64,000 bases of DNA from Mycolicibacterium sp. HK-90 (GTDB lineage Bacteria; Actinomycetota; Actinomycetes; Mycobacteriales; Mycobacteriaceae): positions 5,208,001 to 5,272,000 of the forward strand of contig NZ_CP129613.1 in the NCBI RefSeq assembly GCF_030486405.1, written 5' to 3'. The notes under the pieces were generated by a model. The model worked only from the letters and a program-made list of their open reading frames with translations. It had not been told where the DNA came from and made no database searches. The position numbers and the translations under genes are program-made. Positions within the stretch are counted from its first letter, which is position 1. Every line of letters begins with the position of its first letter. Of this stretch, positions 34,525-43,981 are shown in pieces.

Positions 34525-35489
34525 CAGGCCGCCTCCTCGTTGCCGGTGAACGATTTGAAGATCAATCGCAGTGCGAAGCTCGCGATGATCATCGTGAAGA
34601 TCACGACGATGACGCCCATCGCCGCGGCCTGCCCGATGTCGAAGCCCAGGAAGGCGCGTTGGTAGATGTAGAACGGCAGGTTCGCGCTCGCCGTCCCCGG
34701 ACCGCCCTGGGTCATCATGTAGATCTGGTCGAACGTGTTGACCAGATAGATCGCGCCCAGCACGGTGCCGAGTTCGATGAAACGGCGCAGGTGCGGCAGC
34801 GTCAGCTCACGGAACAGCTGCAGCGGCGTGGCACCGTCGACTCGGCCGGCCTCCAGGATGTCCCGCGGCATGGACTGCAGGCCGGCGAGGATCAGCAACA
34901 TCATGAACGGGGTCCACTGCCACACCAGGGCCAGAATGATCGCGGCGCGCGGGAAGCTGCTGACCCAGTCGACGTGCTCGACGCCGAACGGGGACAGCAC
35001 CCAGTTCACGATGCCGAACACCGGGTCGAGCATTGCGGTCTTCCACATCAGCGCGCCGGCCACCGGGGTCACCAGGAATGGCGTGATGAGCAGGGTGCGA
35101 ACCACGCCCCGCCCCAGGAATGCCCGGTCGAGCAGCAGCGCCAGGATCAGTCCGAGCACCACCGAGATCAGCACCGTGGCGACGATGATCAGCACGGTGT
35201 TGATCGCCACCTGCCAGAAGGTGCTGTCCCCGATCACGTCGAGGTAGTTCTGCAGTCCGACGAACTCGCGGGAACCCGGACGAACCAGATTCCACGACAG
35301 CGTGGAGTAGTACAGCGTGAACAGGAACGGAATCTGGGTGACGACGATCATGAAGATGAGCGCCGGCAGCAGCGGCCCGCGACGGCGCCATCCTTCCGCG
35401 CGCGAAACCCCGGGGTCCTGCTTCTGTTTGATGCGTGCGACGTGTTCGGCCTCGGCCGCTGCCTGGGCCTGCGCCTCGGTGGTTGTCAT
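34524..35489 (-). CDS. sugar/polyol ABC importer permease, MalF class
   Basis: 321 aa. A polar, Ala/Gln-rich cytoplasmic leader precedes six or seven helices, with the EAA loop EAGRVDGATPLQLFRELTLP. Its ATG overlaps the binding-protein stop (ATGA). Pairs with the MalG-class permease. Confidence 0.93.
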   Translation of the reverse strand: MTTTEAQAQAAAEAEHVARIKQKQDPGVSRAEGWRRRGPLLPALIFMIVVTQIPFLFTLYYSTLSWNLVRPGSREFVGLQNYLDVIGDSTFWQVAINTVLIIVATVLISVVLGLILALLLDRAFLGRGVVRTLLITPFLVTPVAGALMWKTAMLDPVFGIVNWVLSPFGVEHVDWVSSFPRAAIILALVWQWTPFMMLLILAGLQSMPRDILEAGRVDGATPLQLFRELTLPHLRRFIELGTVLGAIYLVNTFDQIYMMTQGGPGTASANLPFYIYQRAFLGFDIGQAAAMGVIVVIFTMIIASFALRLIFKSFTGNEEAA

Positions 35490-36832
35490 GGCTTCTCCTG
35501 GTAGGTCCGACCGACGACTTCCGCATACTGCTGAGACTGTTCAAGCGCGTCGGCCACCGACTTCTGACCCGCGATCGCCGCGCTGATCTGTTGACTGACC
35601 CGGGTGCCGAGATCCTGGAACTCCGGGATGGCCAGGAACTGCACGCCGGTATAGGGCACGGGCTGGACGGTCGGCCTGGCCGGTGTGGCTCCTTCGATCG
35701 AATCGAGGGTGACCTTGCCGAATGCCTGTGAGGCTTCCTGGTATTCGGGGATCTCGTAAGTGGAGAGCCGACTGCCCGGCGGCACCCGCGCCCAGCCGAG
35801 TTCCTCGCCGACCAGCCTGATGTAGTTCTTGTCCGTCATCCAGGAGATGAATCTCCATGCCGCATCGGGTTTGTCGCTGCTCTTGGGAATGCCAAGGGCC
35901 CAGGTGTAGAGCCACCCCGAGTTGGGCTTTTCCACCATGGGTGCCATCGCGTAACCGACCTCGCCGACCACGTTGGACGACGCCGGGTCCTCCAGAACCG
36001 ACACTGCGGAGGTGGCGTCGTACCACATCGCGGCGCGCCCCTGGGCGAACTGTGTCGCGCATTCACCGAAACCACTTGTCGCCGCGCCGGGTTCACCGTG
36101 ACTGCGGACCAGGTCGACGTAGAAGTTGACCGCCTTCTGCACCTCGGGGCTGGTGAGCTGGGCATTCCACTGCTCGTCGTACCAGCGCCCGCCGAACGTG
36201 TTGATCACGGTGTCCAGCGGGGCCAGCACCTCACCCCATCCGGGCTTGCCGCGCAGGCAGATCCCGACCATCTCCCCCGGCTTGTCGAGCTTGGCGGCCG
36301 CATCGGCGACCTGCTGCCAGGTGGGATTGCGCGGCATCGCGATCCCGGCCTGCTCGAACAGGTCCTTGCGGTACATCAGGAACGAGGATTCGCCATAGAA
36401 CGGGACGGCGTACATGCTGCCCTGATAGGACAAAGATTCTCGCAGCGACGGGATGAAATCGTCCTCGTCGTAGCCGGGAGTGTTGCGGGCGTGCTCGGAA
36501 AGGTTGACCAGCCAGCCGTTTTCGGCCCACTGGGGGGCTTCGTAGTTGCTGATCATCACCACGTCGAACTCGCCGCCGCCCATCGCGGTGGAGGCGGTGA
36601 TCTTGGCCCGGGCCTGGTTCTCCGACAGGGTGACGAACCGGAGTTTGATGTCCGGGTTGGCCGCCTCGAACCGGTCGGCCAGGTCGCGGGCGTCGGTCAT
36701 CTGCGAGTTCGACACCATCGCGATCGTCACCGTCTGATCGGTGGCACCGAGGGTTCCGGCACCTGCGCAGCCGGCGGTCATGACCAGTGCGCCCGCGGCG
36801 AGGCAGGTTGCCAGTCTCTTGATTGTTCGCAT
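35486..36832 (-). CDS. sugar/polyol ABC importer binding lipoprotein
   Basis: 448-residue extracellular solute-binding protein of the MalE/UgpB class. The signal peptide MRTIKRLATCLAAGALVMTAGC ends in lipobox MTAGC, so it is membrane-anchored. The mature domain has FEAANPDIKLRFVTLSENQ and DVVMISNYEAPQWAENGWL, typical of family 1 binding proteins. ATG 36832 gives a normal signal peptide; ATG 36844 is a possible alternative. First structural gene after the regulator. Confidence 0.92.
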   Translation of the reverse strand: MRTIKRLATCLAAGALVMTAGCAGAGTLGATDQTVTIAMVSNSQMTDARDLADRFEAANPDIKLRFVTLSENQARAKITASTAMGGGEFDVVMISNYEAPQWAENGWLVNLSEHARNTPGYDEDDFIPSLRESLSYQGSMYAVPFYGESSFLMYRKDLFEQAGIAMPRNPTWQQVADAAAKLDKPGEMVGICLRGKPGWGEVLAPLDTVINTFGGRWYDEQWNAQLTSPEVQKAVNFYVDLVRSHGEPGAATSGFGECATQFAQGRAAMWYDATSAVSVLEDPASSNVVGEVGYAMAPMVEKPNSGWLYTWALGIPKSSDKPDAAWRFISWMTDKNYIRLVGEELGWARVPPGSRLSTYEIPEYQEASQAFGKVTLDSIEGATPARPTVQPVPYTGVQFLAIPEFQDLGTRVSQQISAAIAGQKSVADALEQSQQYAEVVGRTYQEKP

Positions 36833-36848
36833 CCGCCAACTCATCCCT

Positions 36849-37775
36849 TCACTGCGCCAACAGCCAACGGGCGCACTCGATGTCGCATACCAACAGGCGC
36901 GCCAGCTTGCCGCGCAGGGCGCCGAGAATCGCGTGATACTTGCCTTCCCCGCCGGACACCAGGAGGGTGCGGTCACAGGTGCGGATGTCCTCCAGCGGGA
37001 CGGACATGGCGCGCTGCTGCAGTTCGTCGTGCACCGGCTCGCCGTTCGCATTGAAGAAGCGGCCGCCGATCTCGCCGACCGCGCCCAGCGACACCAGCTG
37101 GTCGATCATGCCGATGTCGAGGAAACTGCCCTCGAACAGCGTCGTCGACGTCGAGACGGCGCCCACCCCGAACAGCATCACGTCGGCCCGCCTGCCGGCG
37201 TCCAGGGTCCGGGAGATCACCGAGTCCCCTCGCATGGAGACGACCGTGGCCGGGTCGGCGTAGAGGGGCGCGGGAAGTCGGAAGGTCTCGGCCCGCAAGG
37301 TGTCCGCGCAGCGCGTCAAGATGATCTCGGTGCCGGTCTGGTAGGCCGCGGTCGACATGGCGCCGTCGAGCTGTACGACCGCGCGGCAGCTCGCCACCCC
37401 CGGCGAGAGCGCCGACGCCACCCCGACCTGCTCTGGGCCCCAGGTGAATCCGAGCACATCGTCAGCGCCGAGTCGCCGCATCAGGAGCGCGGCGCCGGCC
37501 CGGCCGGCATTTGCGGCGACGACGGCCTCGGTCAATCCGAACCGCCGCTCCAGCTCCCGCTCCTCGTCGGCATGGAAATCCTCACGCAGGTCCGGCGGCA
37601 CCACCACCTCGATACGGACCAGCCCGTTCGCCTTGGCCCGGGCGACCAGCCGTCCCGCGGTCGGACGGGAGACCCCCAGCCGCGACGCGATATCGGCCTG
37701 GGTGAGGCCGTCGAGATAATACAGCGTCGCCGCGCGCAGCGCGAGACGCAGATCCTCGGGCGTCGGTGAGGTCAC
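36849..37775 (-). CDS. SorC/DeoR-type sugar-responsive transcriptional regulator
   Basis: 308 aa. N-terminal helix-turn-helix TQADIASRLGVSRPTAGRL, then the large SorC sugar-binding domain. GTG 37775 was chosen because GGAGG precedes it; a TTG at 37796 sits inside the palindromic operator. The gene heads the importer operon on the minus strand and diverges from the dehydrogenase-kinase operon. SorC regulators are tetramers controlled by phosphorylated sugars, here most likely the product of the PfkB kinase. Confidence 0.9.
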   Translation of the reverse strand: MTSPTPEDLRLALRAATLYYLDGLTQADIASRLGVSRPTAGRLVARAKANGLVRIEVVVPPDLREDFHADEERELERRFGLTEAVVAANAGRAGAALLMRRLGADDVLGFTWGPEQVGVASALSPGVASCRAVVQLDGAMSTAAYQTGTEIILTRCADTLRAETFRLPAPLYADPATVVSMRGDSVISRTLDAGRRADVMLFGVGAVSTSTTLFEGSFLDIGMIDQLVSLGAVGEIGGRFFNANGEPVHDELQQRAMSVPLEDIRTCDRTLLVSGGEGKYHAILGALRGKLARLLVCDIECARWLLAQ

Positions 37776-37788
37776 GTCCCCTCCATCT

Positions 37789-37804
37789 GTGAGCAAATGC
37801 TCAC
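37789..37804. promoter_or_regulatory. operator 1 of the polyol locus (perfect palindrome)
   Basis: GTGAGCAAATGCTCAC, with 7-bp arms and an AA centre, lies 14 bases before the regulator GTG and in the divergent promoter region. A related imperfect site starts exactly 20 bp further on. Probable binding site of the SorC-type regulator. Confidence 0.65.
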
Positions 37805-37808
37805 GGGT

Positions 37809-37824
37809 GCGAGTAGATGCTCAT
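37809..37824. promoter_or_regulatory. operator 2 of the polyol locus (imperfect palindrome)
   Basis: GCGAGTAGATGCTCAT has the same right arm TGCTCA(T/C) as operator 1 and a degenerate left arm. The 20-bp centre-to-centre distance is two helical turns, so both sites face the same side of the DNA, suiting a tetrameric regulator. Confidence 0.5.
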
Positions 37825-37875
37825 GACGCTAACATGTGGAATGTGACGCACACAACACTCAATGCGACGGCCTCG

Positions 37876-38871
37876 ATGCGGACCGCGGTGCTGACCGAGC
37901 CCGGCCGCATAGAGCTCACCGAGCGACCCACTCCCACCCCCAGCGCCGGTGACGTGCTCATACGGGTCTCGTCGGTGGGAGTGTGCGGCTCCGACACGCA
38001 CTACTACCGGCACGGCCGGGTGGGCAGCTTCGTCGTCGACGGACCGCTCGTACTCGGACACGAGGCGGCCGGCACGATCGTCGGAGTTGGCGACGGTGTC
38101 GACCCCGGTCGGATCGGACAGCGAGTATCCATCGAGCCGCAACGGCCGGACCCCGACAGCGCGGAGACCCGCGCCGGCCACTACAACCTGTGTCCGCACA
38201 TGCGGTTCTTCGCGACCCCGCCGGTCGACGGCGCCTTCTGCGACTACGTCGTCATCGGTGCCGCGTTCGCGCATCCGGTGCCCGACACCATGTCCGACGA
38301 CGCCGCCGCCCTGTGCGAACCGTTGTCGGTCGGCATCGCCGCCACCCGCAAGGCCGGTATCCGTGGTGGTTCATCCGTACTCATCGCCGGCGCCGGCCCC
38401 ATCGGCATCGTCTTGACCCAAGTGGCCCGAGCCTATGGGGCCACCGAGATCATCGTGAGCGACCCGGACGGGTATCGCCGCGATCAGGCCGCGCGCTTCG
38501 GTGCGACGGCGGTGCTCGACCCGGCCGATGTCGCCGGGGTACGCACGGACACCTTCATCGACGCCTCCGGGGCACCGGCGGCGGTGGCCTCGGGCATCGC
38601 GGCGGTGCGCCCGGCCGGCACCGTGGTGCTCGTCGGGTCGGGCGCCGAGTCGATGCAGTTGCCCACGCAGCTCATCCAGAACCGGGAATTGCTGCTCACC
38701 GGGGTCTTCCGATACGCCAACACCTGGCCGACGGCCATCTCCCTGGTGTCCTCCGGGCTCGTCGACCTCGACGCGATGGTGACCGCGCGCTTCCCCCTGG
38801 AGAAGGCCGCCGAAGCACTGGATTCCGATCGCGTGCCGGGTAGCGTCAAAAGTGTGGTGACCGTGTCATGA
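37876..38871 (+). CDS. zinc-dependent sorbitol/xylitol-type dehydrogenase
   Basis: Medium-chain dehydrogenase (331 aa from ATG 37876; ATG 37834 is possible). Catalytic zinc ligands Cys37 (CGSD) and His62-Glu63 (LGHEAAG) are present, and the NAD fold is LIAGAGPIGIVLTQVA. The segment HYNLCPHMRFFATPPVDG is the hallmark of polyol (sorbitol/xylitol) dehydrogenases, which lack the structural zinc. Oxidises a polyol to a ketose. It starts the divergent catabolic operon and overlaps the next gene (ATGA). Confidence 0.9.
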   Translation: MRTAVLTEPGRIELTERPTPTPSAGDVLIRVSSVGVCGSDTHYYRHGRVGSFVVDGPLVLGHEAAGTIVGVGDGVDPGRIGQRVSIEPQRPDPDSAETRAGHYNLCPHMRFFATPPVDGAFCDYVVIGAAFAHPVPDTMSDDAAALCEPLSVGIAATRKAGIRGGSSVLIAGAGPIGIVLTQVARAYGATEIIVSDPDGYRRDQAARFGATAVLDPADVAGVRTDTFIDASGAPAAVASGIAAVRPAGTVVLVGSGAESMQLPTQLIQNRELLLTGVFRYANTWPTAISLVSSGLVDLDAMVTARFPLEKAAEALDSDRVPGSVKSVVTVS

Positions 38872-40274
38872 AGCTCGCCGCATCGACGTTGACGCAGCTG
38901 CCGATCCCCGGGCCGAGCTACGACCGAGACCAGGTACGCGTCGGCATCGTGCATTTCGGGGTCGGCGGGTTCCACCGCGCCCACCAGGCCATGTACGTCG
39001 ATCGCCTGCTCGAACAGGGCCTGGCCGGCGACTGGGGCATCTGCGGCGTCGGTGTGCTGCCGGCCGACCGGCGGATGGCCGAGGTGATGGCCGCCCAGGA
39101 CGGGCTCTACACCTTGATGCTGGTGCATCCCGACGGCCGCCGCGAGGCGCGCGTGATCGGCTCGATCCTCGACTACCGCTACGCCCCGGACGATCCCGAG
39201 AGCGTCATCGAGCTGCTGGCCGACCCGGCCGTGAGGATCATCTCCCTGACCATCACCGAGGGTGGCTACCAACTCGACGGCCTGCCCGAGGTCAATGTGT
39301 TCGGCCTGGTCACCGAGGCCCTGGCGCGCCGCCGCGACCGCGGCACCGGGTCGCCGACCATCGTGTCGTGCGACAACATCGAGGGCAACGGCGACGTGGC
39401 CCGGCACGCCTTCACCACCTACGCCGACCGCAGGCATCCCGGGCTGGGCGAGTGGATCAGCGCCAACACCCGGTTCCCCAATTCCATGGTCGACCGGATC
39501 ACCCCGGTGACCACACCTGACGTGATCGACACGGTGCGCACCGAATTCGGGGTCGACGACGAGTGGCCCGTGGTCGCCGAGCCGTTCACGTCGTGGGTAC
39601 TTGAGGACTCGTTCTCGGCAGGCCGGCCGCCGTACGAACAGGCCGCGGTGCTGCTGGTCGATGATGTGACACCGTACGAACTGATGAAGCTCCGGCTGCT
39701 CAATGCCGGCCATCAGGCGCTGTGCTACTTCGGCTATCTGGCCGGATACCGGCTGGTGCACGACGCTGCCGCCGATCCACTGTTCGCCGAATTCCTGCTC
39801 GCCTACATGGATTCGGAGGGCTCCCCCACGCTGCAGCCCGTGCCCGGAATCGACCTGTCCGATTACAAGCGCACGCTCATCGAGCGGTTCGCCAACCCCG
39901 GCGTCCGCGACACCATCGCGCGGCTGTGCTTCGCCTCGTCCGACCGCATCCCGAAATGGCTGCTGCCGGTGATCCGCGAGAATTTGAAAACCGGTGCGCC
40001 GGTCCGGTTGTCGGCCGCGGTGGTGGCCAGCTGGGCCCGCTATGCCGAGGGCGTCGACGAGCAGGGGGAACCGATCGACGTTCAGGATGCCCTGGCCGAT
40101 CTCCTGGTGCCGCTGGCCCGTTCCCAGCGCCAACACCCGATGGCGTTCATCGAGAACACGGCACTGTTCGGCGATCTCGCCCAACAGCCACGATTTCTCG
40201 ACGACTACCTGTGGGCCCTGGATTCGCTGCACAATGTAGGTGCCCGCGCAACGCTGGAGGCACTGCAGTCATGA
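38868..40274 (+). CDS. mannitol dehydrogenase family (long-chain) oxidoreductase
   Basis: Polyol-specific long-chain dehydrogenase (468 aa). N-terminal VGIVHFGVGGFHRAHQ is the NAD-binding start of the family; the catalytic motif K-x4-N-x2-H is in KLRLLNAGHQAL, with CDNIEGNG earlier. Members oxidise mannitol, arabinitol or related polyols, or reduce fructuronate. The presence of two polyol dehydrogenases implies the importer takes more than one sugar alcohol. Overlaps both neighbours by 4 bases. Confidence 0.93.
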   Translation: MKLAASTLTQLPIPGPSYDRDQVRVGIVHFGVGGFHRAHQAMYVDRLLEQGLAGDWGICGVGVLPADRRMAEVMAAQDGLYTLMLVHPDGRREARVIGSILDYRYAPDDPESVIELLADPAVRIISLTITEGGYQLDGLPEVNVFGLVTEALARRRDRGTGSPTIVSCDNIEGNGDVARHAFTTYADRRHPGLGEWISANTRFPNSMVDRITPVTTPDVIDTVRTEFGVDDEWPVVAEPFTSWVLEDSFSAGRPPYEQAAVLLVDDVTPYELMKLRLLNAGHQALCYFGYLAGYRLVHDAAADPLFAEFLLAYMDSEGSPTLQPVPGIDLSDYKRTLIERFANPGVRDTIARLCFASSDRIPKWLLPVIRENLKTGAPVRLSAAVVASWARYAEGVDEQGEPIDVQDALADLLVPLARSQRQHPMAFIENTALFGDLAQQPRFLDDYLWALDSLHNVGARATLEALQS

Positions 40275-41221
40275 GTCGCGCACTGATCATCGGTGAGGCA
40301 CTGATCGACATCGTCGATCGAGGTCAGGATCGAGCATCCGGTAGGGCGGGTGACGATCGCGCGGAGTACGTCGGCGGCAGCCCGCTCAACGTGGCCGTCG
40401 GGCTCAGCCGGCTGGGCCGCGGCGTCGACTTCCTCACCCACATCGCCGAGGACGACTACGGCAGGCGCATCGTCGGCTACGTGGAACGTTCTGGAGTACA
40501 GCTGGTTTCGGGCAGCATGACGGCCGGCCGAACACCCACCGCAACGGCGACCCTGGACGCCTCGGGGTCGGCCCACTACGAGTTCGACATCGACTGGCAG
40601 TTGGCCGGCACGCCCGAGGTGGCGACCCCACTGCTGGTCCACACCGGCTCGATCGCCACCGTGCTGGAACCCGGCTGCCGGGCCACCGCCGCGCTGCTCG
40701 ATGCCTACCGCATGTCGGCGACCATCAGCTTCGATCCGAACGTCCGGCCGGCAGTGATCCAAGACGACGACATCGCTCGCGGGCGGATCGACCGGCTCGT
40801 CGAGCGCGCCGACATCGTCAAGGCTTCCGACGACGACCTGCGCTGGGTGGACCCCCGCCACTCTCCCGAGCAGACCGCCCGAGCCTGGCTCGAGGTCGGC
40901 CCGTCGATCGTCGCCGTGACGGCAGGCGAGGGCGGGGCGTTCGCGGTGTGCCGGGCCGGTTCCGTGTCGGTACCGGCGCAGAACGTGCGGGTCGTGGACA
41001 CCGTCGGAGCCGGCGACGCCTTCATGACCGGCATGCTCGACGCGCTGTGGTCATTCGGGCTGCTCGGTGCCGACCGTCGCCACGACCTGGCTCGGATCAG
41101 CACCGAGACGCTGGAACAGGTGCTGTCCACGGCTGTTCGGGCCTCGGCTTTGACCGTCGCGCGGGCCGGCGCGGACCTGCCCGACCGGGCAACACTGGAC
41201 GAATCGGCGGCCCAGGCCTGA
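40271..41221 (+). CDS. PfkB-family carbohydrate kinase
   Basis: 316 aa. The ribokinase/fructokinase family shows GGSPLNVAVGLSRLG near the N-terminus and the catalytic motif DTVGAGDAFMTGML near the C-terminus, with Asp as base. It would phosphorylate the ketose (fructose, xylulose or similar) made by the two dehydrogenases. It ends seven bases from the convergent MocR gene. Confidence 0.93.
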   Translation: MSRALIIGEALIDIVDRGQDRASGRAGDDRAEYVGGSPLNVAVGLSRLGRGVDFLTHIAEDDYGRRIVGYVERSGVQLVSGSMTAGRTPTATATLDASGSAHYEFDIDWQLAGTPEVATPLLVHTGSIATVLEPGCRATAALLDAYRMSATISFDPNVRPAVIQDDDIARGRIDRLVERADIVKASDDDLRWVDPRHSPEQTARAWLEVGPSIVAVTAGEGGAFAVCRAGSVSVPAQNVRVVDTVGAGDAFMTGMLDALWSFGLLGADRRHDLARISTETLEQVLSTAVRASALTVARAGADLPDRATLDESAAQA

Positions 41222-41227
41222 CGTCGT

Positions 41228-42658
41228 TCACCACCACGACTCGGTCACGTCCGCGATCAGCGCGGCCACCGCGTCGGCCTGGGTCTCGGGCAGGCGGGCG
41301 TATCCGCACACCAATCCCCGGGCCGCGGCCGGACCCGCGAAGAACGTGGACAGCGGCGACACGCTGACCCCCCGATCACGAAGCGTGGCGGCGATTGCCG
41401 TGTCATCTGCTCCGTCATCCAACCGGACCACCAGGTGCAGGCCCGCCTCGACCCCGTGCAACCGGATGCCGGCGCAGCGTCGCCCGAGCGCACCGACGAG
41501 CGCCGACCGTCGCGCCGCGTAAGTGCGCGCCGCCCGGGCGAGGTGACGGGTGAGCGCGCCCGATTCGAAGAACCGCGCCAACGCGAGAGCGGTTACCCCA
41601 CAAACTGATTCACCACTGTCCTCGAGCGCATCGGCGACGGCACCCCGCAGCCGAGGCGGTGGCAGCAGCCAGGCCACCCGCAGCGCGGGCGTGAGGATCT
41701 TCGATGCCGTGCCGATGTAGGCCACGCAGTCGCGTCCGCCGTCGATGCCGCGCAACGCGGGCAGTGCCGATACGTCGTAGCGGAACTCGCCGTCGTAGTC
41801 GTCCTCGATGAGCAGGCCGCCAGTCCGTGCGGCCCATTGCACGAGACGCGCACGGCGCGGCACGGGCAGCCGCGCCCCGATCGGATACTGATGTGCCGGA
41901 GTGCAATACACCGCTGAGTCGGAATCGCACAGCGACGCCGGGTCAAGGCCGTCGCCGTCGACCGCCACGGGACGCGTTCGGGCGCCGGACATCTCGAAGC
42001 ACCGCTGCGCCTCGGCATATCCCGGGTCTTCGAACGCGATGTCGCGCCCGATCAATCCGGCTGCCACGGTGAGAGTGCGCAGTGCCGAGGCCACCCCGGG
42101 CACGATGATCAGGTCACCGGGGTCGGTGACGATGCCGCGCGTCCGCCGCAGATGCCCGGCCAGGGTGGCACGTAGCTCATCGTGCCCGAGTGGCCCGGCC
42201 GCTGCGGCAGGAATAGGTGCGGTCGCCGCGGATCGCCAGGCCCGCCGCCAGTCTGTGGTCGAGATCAGTTCGGGGTCGGGGTGTCCGGGCATGAGATCCC
42301 AGGTCGGCTGGCGCTGACGCGGCGCCGACGGCACCACTGTCGCGGCGGCAGACGAGGTGACGTGTGAAGCCGCGCCCGCACGAGCCGCGGTGTCCGCACC
42401 GTCGGCGATCCGGGTACCCGAACCGGGTCGCGATGTGGTGTATCCGGCCGCGGCGAGTTCGTCGTACGCGTCGACCACGGACGAGCGGGCGACCGCGAGT
42501 TCGGCCGCGAGGCTGCGGGTGGACGGCAGCGCATCCCCGGGACCGAGCCGGCCCACCCGGATCTGTTCGACGATGGCCGTCGCGATCCGCTGTCGTAGTG
42601 GCGCCTCGCCTGATGGCAGCTGCAAGGTCAAGTGCAGGTCAGGTGCGTGGCGGGCCAT
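41228..42658 (-). CDS. MocR/PdxR-type regulator (GntR domain plus aminotransferase domain)
   Basis: 476 aa. N-terminal winged helix LRQRIATAIVEQIRVGRLGP and LPSTRSLAAELAVARSSV (GntR), then a fold-type I aminotransferase domain with the PLP-lysine in GTASKILTPALR. Such regulators bind PLP and often control a divergent vitamin B6 or amino-acid gene. Here the divergent neighbour is a PPOX-like flavoprotein. ATG 42658 chosen. Confidence 0.9.
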   Translation of the reverse strand: MARHAPDLHLTLQLPSGEAPLRQRIATAIVEQIRVGRLGPGDALPSTRSLAAELAVARSSVVDAYDELAAAGYTTSRPGSGTRIADGADTAARAGAASHVTSSAAATVVPSAPRQRQPTWDLMPGHPDPELISTTDWRRAWRSAATAPIPAAAAGPLGHDELRATLAGHLRRTRGIVTDPGDLIIVPGVASALRTLTVAAGLIGRDIAFEDPGYAEAQRCFEMSGARTRPVAVDGDGLDPASLCDSDSAVYCTPAHQYPIGARLPVPRRARLVQWAARTGGLLIEDDYDGEFRYDVSALPALRGIDGGRDCVAYIGTASKILTPALRVAWLLPPPRLRGAVADALEDSGESVCGVTALALARFFESGALTRHLARAARTYAARRSALVGALGRRCAGIRLHGVEAGLHLVVRLDDGADDTAIAATLRDRGVSVSPLSTFFAGPAAARGLVCGYARLPETQADAVAALIADVTESWW

Positions 42659-42695
42659 GACGCACACAATAGTGGTCTGGCTGTTTCCTCTAGTT

Positions 42696-42708
42696 CTGGA
42701 TCTTCCAG
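42696..42708. promoter_or_regulatory. inverted repeat between MocR regulator and PPOX-like gene
   Basis: CTGGA and TCCAG flank TCT (13 bp) in the middle of the 80-base divergent gap. It is a candidate operator for the MocR-type regulator, although that family more often uses direct repeats. Confidence 0.35.
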
Positions 42709-42738
42709 GCAGTCCGGAATCGGGACAGACTGCGATAC

Positions 42739-43371
42739 GTGAAGCAGATCAGAAGAGAACACCACCTGGCCCGCACCGATCGAGCCGACCTCGACTCGGT
42801 GCTCGACGCCGCATCGGTGGGCACGCTCGCGACAGTGGTGGACGGACAGCCCTGGGCCGTACCGATGCTCTACGCCCGCGACGGTGACCGCGTCATCCTG
42901 CACGGCTCGACCGGTGCGGGTGCACTTCGGCACGTCGCAGCCGGGGCGCCGGCCGCCTTCTGCGTCACGCTGCTCGACGGAATCGTCGTGGCAGACACTC
43001 TTTTCGATTCCACGGCCAACTACCGATCGGCGGTGGTGCGCGGACACCTGACGGTCATCGACCCCCGTGACGCGGCGTATGCACTGGACCTGATGAGCGA
43101 TTCCCTGATCCCCGGACGCAGTGCGGAGGTGCGCTCCAGCACCAAGAGAGAGCTCGCCGCCACGCTGGCGATCGCCCTGCCGATCACGCCCGAAGGCTGG
43201 ACGGTCAAGGTGCGCGACGCACCGCCGGCGACACCGGAGGATTCCACCACCGGCGGTTGGGCCGGTGTGGTGCCTCTCCGCACGGTGGCCGGGGATCCGG
43301 TTCCCGCGCCGTGGGTCGGCGAGGGTGTCGAGGTGCCCAAATCGGTACATCGCCTGGTCGAGGGCAGCTGA
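42739..43371 (+). CDS. pyridoxamine 5'-phosphate oxidase-like flavoprotein
   Basis: 210 aa of the split-barrel FMN fold. VGTLATVVDGQPWAVPMLYA, RVILHGSTGAGALRHV and FCVTLLDGIVVADTLFDSTANYRSAVVRG match the Nim-like subgroup of PPOX-family proteins. GTG start. It is divergent from the PLP-binding MocR regulator, which probably controls it. True substrate (B6 vitamer, nitro compound, heme or F420) cannot be read. Confidence 0.87.
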   Translation: MKQIRREHHLARTDRADLDSVLDAASVGTLATVVDGQPWAVPMLYARDGDRVILHGSTGAGALRHVAAGAPAAFCVTLLDGIVVADTLFDSTANYRSAVVRGHLTVIDPRDAAYALDLMSDSLIPGRSAEVRSSTKRELAATLAIALPITPEGWTVKVRDAPPATPEDSTTGGWAGVVPLRTVAGDPVPAPWVGEGVEVPKSVHRLVEGS

Positions 43372-43981
43372 ACGGCTGGGCCGTGACCCGTTGCGGCCCC
43401 AGGCCGAAGTGGTTGCTGCGCAGCATCGCCACGGAATCGCCGCTTCGACGACTTCATTCTCGGCTACGGCACCACCGGTGCTGCAGGACAACGGATTTCG
43501 TATGACGCGTCCACGGCTCCGACTGCTTTCACCCAGACGCACTTGCATTCAACCTACGAGATGATCGCTTTGTATCGCCGCGCAATTCGACACGGGGAGG
43601 AGAACGAACATGCGCGCTTACTCCGTTCCCGAATCCTGACCGCATGATTAGCTGGACCCATGGGCTAGACCTGCGCCGCGGTGTCAACCAACCGGTCGAC
43701 GGCGAGGGACCGACACCTCCACGCCACCAATCAGGCGTCGCCCGTTCCGGACGATTGAACAGGTTCACTCCCATTCGGTAGCGTCGGGTGGAGCCTCTCC
43801 GCGACGGCCACAAGCAACCCTCGGCTCCGCGCATTCCATCGGTCTACTAGCTATTTCTCCGCTCCGTGGCAACCGATCGCGTCCGCGCGCTGCCGAGCCA
43901 TATCCTTGCGTAAGCAATTACCTCACAAACATATCTAGTTTGCCGCACGGTCCACGATGATCAGCCCACCAGCCAATTCCG
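43372..43981. other. gap with degraded coding, no intact gene
   Basis: This stretch is less GC-rich than its surroundings, especially after 43850. One + strand frame reads sensibly from about 43449 (FDDFILGYGTTGAAG) to a stop at 43645-43647, including YEMIALYRRAIRHGEENEHAR, but it has no proper start and its third-position GC is low. A strong ribosome site GGGGAGGAG at about 43596 precedes an ATG (43610) that opens only nine codons. These look like remains of one or more lost genes. Confidence 0.45.
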
